Source: Symbiodinium kawagutii
Taxonomy: Eukaryota; Sar; Dinophyceae; Suessiales; Symbiodiniaceae
Reading direction: 5' to 3'
Length of the DNA: 64,000 nucleotides
NCBI GenBank assembly: GCA_009767595.1
Contig: VSDK01002022.1
Coordinates: 115,825 to 179,824, forward strand
Of the stretch, positions 55,269-64,000 are shown piece by piece; position 1 is the stretch's first letter; each line of letters starts with the position of its first letter. Under the pieces are notes generated by a model that made no database searches, was not told the origin of the DNA, and saw only the letters and a program-made list of their open reading frames with translations. Position numbers and translations under genes: made by a program.

Positions 55269-55381
55269 CTACCAGGTCACCACCTTCTGCCAGGGCCGAC
55301 AAGCCGCGGCCGCCACCTTCAGTGCAGCCAAAGACGCAGCGCCGTCGGTGGATGACTTGGATGAGGCGATGCGATTTGAAG
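55269..55381 (+). CDS. candidate exon, last convincing island of the ladder
   Basis: Acceptor GTAGCTACAG. Reads YQVTTFCQGRQAAAATFSAA, then KDAAPSVDDLDEAMRFE. High GC and strong coding character. Donor probably GA- or GG-type after GAAG. Confidence 0.48.
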
Positions 55382-57490
55382 GAACACGAAAGCAGAAATG
55401 CGTATATTTAACACATTAGTACCCTTAAAGGAAGACTTTTAACACATTAGTTTAAAGAAAGCAGATATTTCTTAAAGTTTACTCAAAGTTACGTCTCTTA
55501 TATACAGTTTACTTATGTTTACTCATGTTTATATATAAGTATTTTTAGTTACTAGAAAATGTATATACAGCTTACTTATGTTTGGATTTCGATGCTTAAA
55601 GTTACTCGTAGATTTCCTTAAGATACTATAAGTACATCATTTTACATACAGTGAAGAATCTTAAGGAGTACTAAACTTAAGGAATCTTAAGGAAGGATGC
55701 TATACAGTTTCTTTAACTACCAATTAAGAAATGAAATCTAAAAACAAGGATATACACTTAACCAACTTAGCAAGAGCAATAGCAAAGCTATGATGGCAAT
55801 GATGATCGAGTAGTGATGGCACCATTTTTGGAGGTTTCTGATGAGTGTCAGCACGCATAGCTTGACAGACCCTTAACCTTAACCAACCAAGCGGCTATGG
55901 TTGGACGACTAGCTACATTAGGCAATGATTCCAGATAGCTCTTGCAAACTGTTTGCCAATAGCTGCTGAAGCTGCAAAGCACTTTGAGGATGGCAAACGT
56001 TAAACGATAATCGTCAAATGATTAAGCCAAACATCAATCAAATGATATGCAATGATGATGTATTTACAGGTGACAATTGTTTTCACTTGAACCATTATAT
56101 GATAGTAGAACTGGTATTTTTGGTTTAACCGATTGGTTCGGAATGATTAGTTTGATCACATGATTGCCAAGCTAACTGTTGACAAATGGTGATGATTGGT
56201 TCCAGGAATGGCAAGGTCATTCATAGTCGCGGGTTTCAGGGTCAATTCGCAGTTCAACGGTTAATAGTTCATGGTGGTTCATTAGATCTTGTACGTACTG
56301 ATAGTTCATATGACAAGCTTGTAGATATGAGTAGGAACGCAGAATGATGAATTCCAATCGTTGATGCTGGTCAACCAGGGATGGTAACTACTAGAATAGT
56401 ACTGTGAAAATTGGTAGAAGCTTGACTGACCCTTGTTTTTGTCAACAAGGTTGAAAAAGGATTGGTATTGGTATTGGAAAGGAATAGCGAGTAATTAATG
56501 ATTCTTATTCACGTGGCATTATAGGCAATGAACAGTGGACAACTAAGGTCAATCATGACTGTGGTGAACAAAAATTGTGAAAGCCTTTTACTACCAAGAA
56601 CCAGCAACAACACTGGCCTAGTTCTGTCGAGTTTTGGATGTTCTGTTGGCTGCCACGTCCATCAGCTGTCAGTCGTTGTGTTCGGGTTGACCTATGATCA
56701 GCAATCGAATCCAACCCCGACGTTGGATGTCCCCCAATGCTCGAGGGCTTGATGTGGGTAATCTAATGGATCGGATGCTGTAAGTGCTTTGTGATTACCT
56801 AATGTGGGTAATCTAATGGCAATCTGTTGGTTAGACTTGGATTGGATTTCTGATCTGCAGTTACTGCAAGTCACACAGACATCAGGTACTGGCACCGCAG
56901 TGCACAGGTCAAACTGTGTTGCCAGGACATCTGAATCCAGAGTACCGATCGGCCCCAAACAATCAGTTGAATCATGGGGTTGCTAGGTTGCTCATCACTG
57001 TATCGGTTCCACAGATGGACCTCTATGAACACTCGCATCCAGTAGCGAGAAGCTGGTGAACCCCCACAAAATCCAGGGACGATCAGCTGGCGGATTGCTT
57101 TCCAACCGTGACTGGTGACTTTTCCCTGTCGGTGATTCACTGGTGACTTTTGCTAGTCATTATCTCCATTTATCATCATTTATCATCACTTATTTGCATT
57201 TATTGTCCCAAATTCATGGTTGACCTTTTCTGCTACGCAGCCAACAAATTCCTGTGAATATTTCTGGTGGATTTCGACTTGTCGTGTTTATTGCATAACT
57301 TACTTATGTTCCGTTGTTTCATTACCGATTATATGCATACGTATGTAGACTCGTGTTGCATGTCTTTGTCACTGTTTAAGGTTTGGCAGGCCTTGGGTTC
57401 TTGTATATCTAAGCAAGCAATGTGTCACTGTTTAAGGTTTGGCAGGCCTTGGGTGAACAGTTATCATTACTTGTTCTTAGATAACAAAAC
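55382..57490. other. intergenic or intron-like DNA, few features
   Basis: AT-rich at 55400-56400. An open stretch near 56892-56980 (TGTAVHRSNCVARTSESRVP) could be an exon but is weak. A 32-bp direct repeat, containing CACTGTTTAAGGTTTGGCAG, lies at 57367-57398 and 57423-57454. Confidence 0.45.
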
Positions 57491-57497
57491 TCAACAT

Positions 57498-57514
57498 GCC
57501 AATTTTGGCTCAAG
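57498..57514 (+). other. dinoflagellate spliced-leader relic
   Basis: GCCAATTTTGGCTCAAG equals the last 16 bases of the dinoflagellate spliced leader (GCCATTTTGGCTCAAG) with one inserted A. It lies 70 bases upstream of the first ORF of the recombinase block, on the same strand. Spliced leaders are added only to mRNA, so a genomic copy at a 5' end indicates insertion of reverse-transcribed RNA. Confidence 0.62.
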
Positions 57515-57584
57515 TGACCTTGACCCAAACTGGCTGGTGTAGTTTTGGTTTTTGTCGTGGGAGCTACCCGTGACTTAACCTTCT

Positions 57585-58388
57585 ATGCCGGTCTGTGTTG
57601 GGATCGATGTGGCTGCCTACGTTGACGGCCAGGCATATTCGATGCTCGCCACTGCGTCTTGGATGGAGTTCTCAGCCCATGTTCAGGAGCTACTTGAACA
57701 GGGGAGGCGGGGCTCCGCTGTCCGGTTGTGGCGGTCAGTCTTCGAAGTGGTCCACTTGGGCAGCCCCTCTACTGGTGTGTTACAACACCCCGACATGCCC
57801 CCTCTTGCACGGGTTCCGTGTACCACTTTACCATGCCAACGCTGCGGGCTACGCAGGGGAGGCTTTCAGTTTCCATGGATTGGCTGCTGGAACCGAGGGG
57901 CCGTCTTGGTTCAAGAAGGGGCACCACCAGCGCAAGCCTGGGAGCGCTTCCATCTCCGCCCTGAGAAGCTTGACCTCCTTTTGGTCAATGCCTATGCTGC
58001 ACATGTTGGCAAGGAAGCTATCCTGCCGGCCCATGTCGCCAAGCTTCTGGCACGCCTGGGGGAGGACTTTGATGGCTACTCCTTGGCTTCGGTATGGAGC
58101 CTCATTCGCGAGTGGCAGCTGGGCCAGCGCATTTGGAGGGAACCTTGGAAGGTTGGCGTCGTCGCGCTCACCTCTCCGCCTGCCCTTCGTGCTGGGAGCC
58201 TCCTTCGTACCCTCCTCGGCGCTACCGAGGTTGACGTCCCATTCATCCCTCCCCCCTGTGCCCTTTGTCAGTCCCCCACTTGGTCCTTCTGTCTGTCATG
58301 CCAGGGCTTCATTTGCCAGGACTGCAACTTCATGGACTACGAGGAATGTCCACTCTGTGCGGGCAGTTCTTGCTCAGATTTAGCGTAG
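57585..58388 (+). CDS. cysteine-rich zinc-finger protein of the recombinase block
   Basis: 267 residues, unrecognised family. A CQRCGLRRGG pair lies near residue 85. The C-terminus carries four CxxC-type pairs (Cys225/228, 236/239, 244/247, 255/258) in CALCQSPTWSFCLSCQGFIC, QDCNFMDYEECPLC, like a B-box, RING or FYVE-type two-zinc module. The middle is helical (EKLDLLLVNAYAAHVGKEAI). An overlapping frame (57595-58383) is equally long but lacks ordered Cys spacing, so this frame is preferred. It ends 17 bases before the next ATG, suggesting the two are translated from one RNA or were once fused by frameshifting. Confidence 0.55.
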   Translation: MPVCVGIDVAAYVDGQAYSMLATASWMEFSAHVQELLEQGRRGSAVRLWRSVFEVVHLGSPSTGVLQHPDMPPLARVPCTTLPCQRCGLRRGGFQFPWIGCWNRGAVLVQEGAPPAQAWERFHLRPEKLDLLLVNAYAAHVGKEAILPAHVAKLLARLGEDFDGYSLASVWSLIREWQLGQRIWREPWKVGVVALTSPPALRAGSLLRTLLGATEVDVPFIPPPCALCQSPTWSFCLSCQGFICQDCNFMDYEECPLCAGSSCSDLA

Positions 58389-58405
58389 CCTTGTCTGCGT
58401 GTGCC

Positions 58406-61279
58406 ATGGCGTCAGGCGGTCGCTACGCTAGCGAGGCTGCTGGGCATGTCGAGGGTTGGGACCCTGAAAGGGCGACCGACCTTGTTGCTGCTCAGCGTGC
58501 TCGTGAACTTCGTGAGCAATTCCAACTGCAGGATGACACCGATCTCGCATTCGCCTTCGAGAGTTTCGAGGATGCGCAGAAGGCAGGCGGCAATGCCCTT
58601 GCCATCCAATGGGTGGAAGCGAGAGCTGCAGCGGAGCCTAACCTGTTGGGCGATGCTGCCGATGTTGTGGAGTCAGGTCGGGGCTCTTCCACAGATACAA
58701 GACCTCCGTTGCCGAGGAGACCAGCTCCGACTCGTGGGAAGGGAGTTACCCTGACTACGAGCTCGTATGAGCCTGACCTCATCCTGCAGAGGGTTGACGC
58801 CCTAGCAAGGGTGTTCATGGAAGCCGGTGTTCTGAGGCCTCAGCAATCCACCACTGAGACGATGCGAGAGCAGGCCATAGCAGTTCGCCGGTTGGCCCAA
58901 GAGAAGGCCACAGCAGCCGAACCCGTCACCATCCTCAATGCGATTCGGACCTGGCGGGAACTTCAAGGCTTTATGGTATCCAGGAACAGGGACACCATTG
59001 AGGCTTTGGACGTGGCAACGTTCATCATGGAAGGGACCATAGCACCAACCCGAGCGATGAATTCTCTTCGATGGCTCAATCGCCATGCTGGGCTTCAACT
59101 TGAACTGTCCCAAGTGGTGATGCCCTCACCTGAGTCGACACGTCAACGTCTACGTCTTCAAGCTATGGTGGTGGAGCCTCCCATGCTCTTCTTCTTGGAA
59201 CGTGCTATCGAGGAGGCCTGGGCTCACAAGAACCCCAAGTGGACAGCGCTACTGTCTTCTTGGTTGGTGGCGGTTGGAGTGATGAGGCACCAGCATCTCG
59301 TGAGGTCTGAGCCCCAGCGCCTGTCCAAGAGCACCCTTCACCTGTGATGCGAGAAGGGGAAGCAGGCACACAAGCGCGAGGGTTTCGACTGGGTGGTTCC
59401 TTCGACCTTCAGCACCGGCTTCACCTGGGCAGCTGCGCTGTTGGAGGCAAAGCGGGCGCTACCCGCGGCGTCTCAAGAGACCAGTGGTATGTGCTTCAAT
59501 CCTGAAGGTCAACCTTTTGCCTTGATCGAGTGCCAGCGAGTTTGTCAGGAACTCTTTGCAGGCCACATTCAAGAAGGTTCCTCTTTGACCAGCTACTCTT
59601 GGAGGCGACTGTCACCCACCATTGGGCACGTGGCACAGTTCTCTCCCCTGGAGTTGGTTGCCCTGGGCGATTGGCAGGATTCCACAGCCCTGCCCCAGCC
59701 ATCTAACATGCCCATCCACTACTCAGGTGGACGCAAGGCTACCGCTTTGAGGATGAAGCACATGGCCTACTTGTTGGGTGTGGAGTTTCAGGAGGCTCAG
59801 TCTTGGGAGTTGATCACGCCCACCGAGATTGAAGAGGCACGATCCAAGGTGGTTCCCCTGGTTGACAGCTTGGTGGGGAAGGATGCTCACACAGTGTGGC
59901 AGCGAGCCATGAAACCTGAGCGCATCCATCGAGCCTTCCAGTTCCAGCAGGAGGTGGCCCAGCAGCCGAGCGCTACTCGGCAGCAGGCCTTGGGGAGTGG
60001 AGCTTCAGTGATGCCAGCTAGCATCAATGACAAGTTGCTGACCAAGTTGCTGACCAAGACGCTGGGGAACGGCGATCCCCTCTGTGCCAGCTATCAAGTG
60101 GGCCAATGCAAGGCCACCCAGTGTACCGAGAACCACCTATGTGCGATTGTGTTGAAGTCAGGCCGTGCTTGCGGCGGTAAACACATGGCCAAGGACTGCT
60201 TCAACAGAAGGTTCCTCCCAGTGGCAGATGCTCCTGTGATGGTAGCCCCAGTTCCCAGTGGAGTTGGACCTACCCCTGAAGCAGCTTCTCAGGAACCAGC
60301 AGAGGAAGTTCAATTTGTGCCCCCATCGGAGTCTGATTCTGAGGCCGAATCCCCAAAGATGGTGTCAACAAGTGGGGAAACCAAGGCTACATCCGCACCG
60401 GCAGCTGCGCCGACCGCCTCTTCTAAGAAGAGCAAGGGCAGCGCTAAGCCACCAGAGCCCAAAGGTCCTCCTCCCAAGGCCAAAGCTCCAGTTCCAACGG
60501 TGACCTACGACCTTCCCGAGCCGCCTGCCACATTTACAGCTAGTCCTGCCGACCAGAAGTGGGACAAGCTGGCTACCATCAAAGGGAAGCGAGCTCAAGC
60601 TCCTACGTTGGTCCTTCGCACTCGCACCGGGGGGCAGCTTTGGTTGGCCGGGATTCCCATTGAGGCATCCAAGCAGTACTTCCCTCAGGTACAGTTGCAG
60701 GTGGCTTGCTTTCAAGAGTCACCACAATCCAGAGGTGGCGTGGTCCTTCAAGGAGCAGTGCTACGCAACTTCTACCTCGCTGATGGTCGGAGGCGATCCG
60801 ACGAGTGGAAGCGGGTGTGGCCTTTGATTCGCCAATCGTTGTGGTGTGGTGAATCAGTTCTGCTGCATTGCATCAGTGGCCGTCACAGAGCGGCTGGCAC
60901 CTCTACGTTGGTGCGAGCACTCCTCCTGGGAGAGACCTGGGAGGACAGTGCTAGGTGGCATGAGCAGAACCGTGATGTGGACCTGCGTGGATTGATGAGG
61001 GAGAGGAACCTTGCCCAGTGGCTCCACGATACTTTGAACTCGACTGGGAAGGCCACTCAATGGCCGGCTCCTACGGGCTACCTTGCTACGGCCAAGAGCG
61101 CCTTGCATCTCCAAGGCTTTGACAGGATTCCTTTGTGCTCACACAAGCAGACAATGTCCCAGGCTCAGCGATTGCAGAACCCTATGTTCTCCGTGGACGT
61201 GTTCACTGCCATTGCTTGGGGACGTCCGTGGTGCCAAGCTTGCCTCACTCGTGCACCGGCGTCATGGCAGCCAGAGTGA
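58406..61279 (+). pseudogene. tyrosine recombinase, CCCH finger and phosphatase-like fusion, split by one in-frame TGA
   Basis: One frame runs from the ATG at 58406 (MASGGRYASEAAGHVEG) to 61279, broken only by TGA at 59345-59347. The first part holds a core-binding-like helical domain (DVATFIMEGTIAPTRAMNSL) and the first catalytic Arg box (LVAVGVMRHQHLVRS). After the stop come the basic KGK strand, YSWRRLSPT with the second Arg, ALGDWQD at the His/Trp position, and MPIHYSG with the likely nucleophilic Tyr (about 59715-59732). Further on are a CCCH finger (CASYQVGQCKATQC), an acidic/Lys-Pro-rich linker, and a dual-specificity-phosphatase-like domain with HCISGRHRAAG at 60866-60898, a Cys-x5-Arg loop. 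Recombinases of this class join DNA through a 3'-phosphotyrosine. The phosphatase-like part has no obvious transposition role. The stop could be one C-to-T change in an otherwise intact gene, or be read through. Confidence 0.62.
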
Positions 61280-61780
61280 GGGAAGGTGGGCTACACCAGG
61301 CCCTGAATCCTGTGAATTTAGTTCGCATAATAGCCGGCTCTTCAGTTTTGGAGCTAGGTGTGAATCACCCTGGTTCCCGTAGCCGATTGCTCTTTAGCAG
61401 CAAGTTGCATGATTGCAACCGTGACCCAAAGATGTGTGTGTGTGTGTGTGAAAGAGTTGGGGGTGCACAGTCGGTCGCTGTTGTTGAGGTATAGAGGTGT
61501 AGGAGGGCTGACTGGACTGGACAGCTAGTAAGCAGGACCCTGCTGACGCTGGTTCCTCACAATGTTCATGTCCTCCCCATGTCACTGGTCCAGTGTCATC
61601 GAACCCAATCACCTCTCCTTTTATTTTCCTTGTTTCCACCCACCTTTCACCCTCAGGAGGCATCCTAGCAACCACCTCAACCAGGGCGGTACCCTGGGTT
61701 TTTCCTGGCGCCACCAGGGTAATTAGGGCGGTACCCTCACATTTAGCCTCAATCGATCCAGGGAGCGCACCCTAGTGATC
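61280..61780. other. spacer between recombinase and Gag-like ORFs
   Basis: No gene. A (GT)n tract is at 61434-61450. The 13-bp palindromic repeat AGGGCGGTACCCT occurs at 61683 and again at about 61725, about 42 bases apart, just upstream of the Gag-like ATG. Possible promoter or terminal-repeat remnant; function unknown. Confidence 0.45.
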
Positions 61781-62956
61781 ATGGCGTCTGCCTCGTTGGT
61801 TCCTAAGGAGGGGAGCGACCCCAAATCATCCTTGGAAGCCCTGGGCAAGAATTTTGAGTTATCTCCACCCGTGGTTGATGCATTGGTCAAACACCAGATC
61901 AAGAACTTCGAAGAGTTTCGTTTCTTCTTTCATGATGGTTCCCAAGTTGAGACCTTCATTGCCAAGCTCAAGTTGCAAGACGACCACCTCATCCAAACAT
62001 CCCGCTTGCGCAGGGCGTGGAACGCGGTCTCTACCTACTACCTCCAGGCCGAGCAGGACCGCAGCAAGGTCAGCAGTTCGGACTTAGATTCTTTGTTGGA
62101 TGAGACGGAACTGAGGGACACGAAACAAGCTTTCTGGCGGCGCTACCGTCAGCGTTTCCCCCCAGAAATCCATCCGGCGGATGCCACCATTTCGCGGGTA
62201 TCGAGGGAGCTCTCGAAACGCATGTTGTGCATCTTCAGCCTGAGTAAGGTAAAAACGCTCCAGCATCAGTTGTTGACCAGTCAGAAGAAGCGCAAGTTGA
62301 GTGAACATTTGTACATGGATGACCTCGATGATGATCAACCATTTGAACACACTGTGGACTCATACCTTGACCGTTTGCAGACTCTGATGTTGGCCTATGC
62401 CTTAGCTGGTGTGAGTGCCCCCAAGACTTCAGACCCCGCCTTTGACCCTAAGCAGGAAGCGATCCTGGGGGCAGATAGCACACTCTATGCTGAGGTCCCA
62501 TTGGATGTGTGTATGCAATACTTCTTTCGAGCGAAGCGCACCACGATGACCCTTCCCCCGAGCAAGAGGCTGGCGTGGCTTACAGCCCGGGATACCGAAG
62601 AACGGTCAGAGTGGACCGCCAGATTCCGGGAGAGCACCTTGACCCTTGGCTCTGTGATCAGGGAAGTCTACACGGCTCGCGATGCTCATTGGATCCCCCA
62701 AGTGTCCAGTGAGGTTACCCATGCCCCACCTACTTTGCCGGTGGCTTCCCAACCAGCAGCTGGCGCTACCAGTAAGCTGGTGATGGGAAAGCCGGTCAAT
62801 GGTCGCCAAGTGGCTCGAGTGATGCGAGATGGCACACAACTTTGCCCGGGGTTCCAAACCAGAGCCTGCAAGAACAAGGGCAAATGCCCGAATGGGGCCC
62901 ATCGATGCGGTGCCATCACCAAGAAGGATCGGGTGTGCGGTGGTAGCTCACCCTGA
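61781..62956 (+). pseudogene. Gag-like CCCH protein, 3' end cut by element 2
   Basis: The ATG at 61781 (ATCATGGCGTCTGCC) is followed by about 390 open codons. Residues 1-270 are helical (ELSPPVVDALVKHQIKNFEE, TFIAKLKLQDDHLIQTSRLR, VSRELSKRMLCIFSLSKV), as in structural or Gag-like proteins. The C-terminus has LCPGFQTRACKNKGKCPNGA, HRCGAITKKDRVCGG, a CCCH-type finger. This matches, position by position, the CASYQVGQCKATQC...GRACGGKH finger of the upstream recombinase ORF, but there the motif continues to a final His and Cys. Here the native frame ends at GGSS (62950), where the terminal repeat of element 2 begins and supplies a stop. The missing half should lie on the far side of element 2. Confidence 0.6.
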
Positions 62957-64000
62957 CCCTCCGAAATTAGTAAATTTAGGTAACCTAGAATTTACGTAAA
63001 TTTTTCGATTTAGGTAGCAAAATTTACGTAAATTTTTAGGTATTACCTAAATTTTTTAGGTAATACCTAAATTTAGGTATTACCTAAAATTTAGGTAATA
63101 CCTAAATTTTTTTAGGTAATACCTAAATTTTTTTTAGGTAATACCTAAATTTTTTGGCTCTTTTTTTTGATCATTTTTTGAGTTATTTTTGTTGTTTTTT
63201 TTGATTTTTCTTGATCAAAAACAATGTAATTGAAGACATTTTTTGAATGCATTTTTAAGCAATCTTAGCCCAAAAAACAATGGGTTGATGAATTATGTTG
63301 CAAATTGATGTTTCATGTAATTTATGGGAGACTGGCTTTTGTAAATAAAAAAGACCACTGTGTTTATGTTTGATGCTTTTGAAAGGTCTTTTAGATCATA
63401 TGTGTGTGAATAATCCTTGGAAACAAATAATGAAAACATTTATTTGTTTGTTTGCATTTCCTGCAAATACTTTGCTGCATTAAATTTACTTCCTGTTGTA
63501 TCTTTATACTATTTTGACTGAATGATAATTTCCCAAAAAATCTTTGTTGCTGATCTTATGATATCTGTTCACTGCTTGGGAAATGTTTGTTGTTTTTGGC
63601 CTTTCTGTTTTGTATTATTCTTTGACTTGATCTGTTACAATTGATTATGTTGTTGCTATGGTACCTGTTTGCTTTATGTTATTTGATTTCTGCTTACATT
63701 ATATTTTTTTGCACGTTCCACAATGTATTCTTTAAATTTGCTATTTCAACAATGATTTCAGTCAAAATGTTGTATTTTCAGATAGGTATTAAATTTTTGT
63801 TTATGGCTTGGCAATCTCAATGGTTTTTGTTTTGATGGACAACAGAAGAACTCAGAAATGCAATATTACAATTTTTTCTGACCAATGGCTGTGACAGTTT
63901 TGAAGAATATCAACCATAATCCTTTCACTGTGTTGCACTCACTCCATGATTTGAGATGCAGGTTGTCCATTTTTGTTTGTTTTACTTCAGCATTTTGCAT
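62951..64000 (+). mobile_element. left end of a second CMC-like transposon (element 2)
   Basis: Starting CCCTGACCCTCCGAAATTAG, the first 28 bases match the element 1 TIR at 22 of 28 positions without gaps. Next come TTTACGTAAATTTTT cores, as in element 1, then tandem palindromic AGGTAATACCTAAATTT units (about 63040-63155) that replace the TTTACTAATATTACTAAAT units of element 1. The rest to the window edge is AT-rich with no gene; the last bases include TTTTACTTCAGCATTTTGCAT, close to the element 1 motif. Right end and duplication lie outside the window. Confidence 0.72.
63038..63156. repeat. subterminal palindromic repeats of element 2
   Basis: Several copies of TAGGTAATACCTAAATTTTT, each holding the palindrome AGGTATTACCT or GGTAATACC. 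They occupy the same place, relative to the TIR, as the 22-bp tandem repeats of element 1. Confidence 0.85.

Larger units (their letters stand above)
57498..62950 (+). mobile_element. tyrosine-recombinase retroelement-like block, truncated at its right by element 2
   Basis: Three consecutive plus-strand coding regions (zinc-finger ORF, recombinase plus phosphatase-like ORF, Gag-like ORF) are intronless and compact, unlike the flanking host DNA. A spliced-leader relic marks the left edge. The tyrosine recombinase and Gag-like CCCH proteins recall DIRS-type elements, but no reverse transcriptase is present in the window; it may lie beyond the inserted element 2. Outer boundaries and terminal repeats were not found, so the left limit is provisional. 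Confidence 0.5.

Noticed and set aside
57595-58383. 262-codon frame overlapping the zinc-finger ORF.
   Set aside because: Lacks the ordered CxxC pairs and gives Ser/Arg/Pro-rich translation typical of an off-frame reading.
59345-59347. Selenocysteine reading of the in-frame TGA.
   Set aside because: The position is not a redox centre in tyrosine recombinases and no SECIS-like hairpin was seen; a simple lesion explains it better.
1-64000. CRISPR arrays.
   Set aside because: Every tandem repeat here has no unique spacers; these are satellites, minisatellites or subterminal repeats.

Overview
The window looks like nuclear DNA of a dinoflagellate, possibly a Symbiodiniaceae-like species. The evidence is: a near-exact relic of the dinoflagellate spliced leader (57498-57514); short exon-like islands bounded by AG acceptors and by GT, GC and possibly GA donors; large AT-rich introns; CMC/CACTA-type transposons; and a tyrosine-recombinase element whose protein carries a fused phosphatase-like domain. 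No prokaryotic operon structure, CRISPR array or convincing tRNA was seen. Everything was read by eye, with no database search.

Layout. (1) 1-598 and 10682-14575 are one satellite array of 54-bp units, which becomes a very regular 110-bp dimeric higher-order repeat at 10947-13806. (2) A complete 10,083-bp DNA transposon (599-10681, perfect 28-bp terminal inverted repeats) has split this array. All its genes are on the plus strand: a basic protein gene with a frameshift (1081-2183), a five-exon gene (3219-5133), a Lys/Pro-rich gene (5895-7154) with a possible extra exon (7771-8002), and a CMC-like transposase (8341-10164). Its introns and spacers are filled with copies of a 13-base motif, TTTACTTGAGCAT. 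(3) 14576-15330 is a GC-rich tandem repeat block. (4) 15.4-55.4 kb looks like intergenic DNA at first sight. It holds about 50 short, GC-richer, plus-strand islands that read as exons of one or more very long host genes, some with HEAT- or PPR-like helical-repeat character. Minisatellites, microsatellites and a 5S-like relic lie in the introns. (5) An intact, intronless sulfotransferase-like gene (43832-44992) sits inside one of these introns. (6) 57.5-62.95 kb is a retroelement-like block: a zinc-finger ORF, a tyrosine recombinase split by one in-frame TGA and continuing into a CCCH finger and a Cys-x5-Arg phosphatase-like domain, and a Gag-like ORF with a related CCCH finger. (7) The Gag-like ORF is cut at 62950 by the left end of a second transposon of the same CMC family, which runs off the window.

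How it fits together. Two members of one CMC family have inserted into repetitive targets (a satellite and another mobile element). They share terminal and subterminal architecture. The transposase should act on the TIRs. The accessory basic proteins could bind subterminal or internal motifs, as TnpA does in plant Spm elements, but that is inference. The spliced-leader relic upstream of the recombinase block, and a weaker one upstream of the sulfotransferase, suggest that mRNA-derived DNA has re-entered this genome. Exon limits are approximate and no frame-by-frame chaining of the long gene was attempted.
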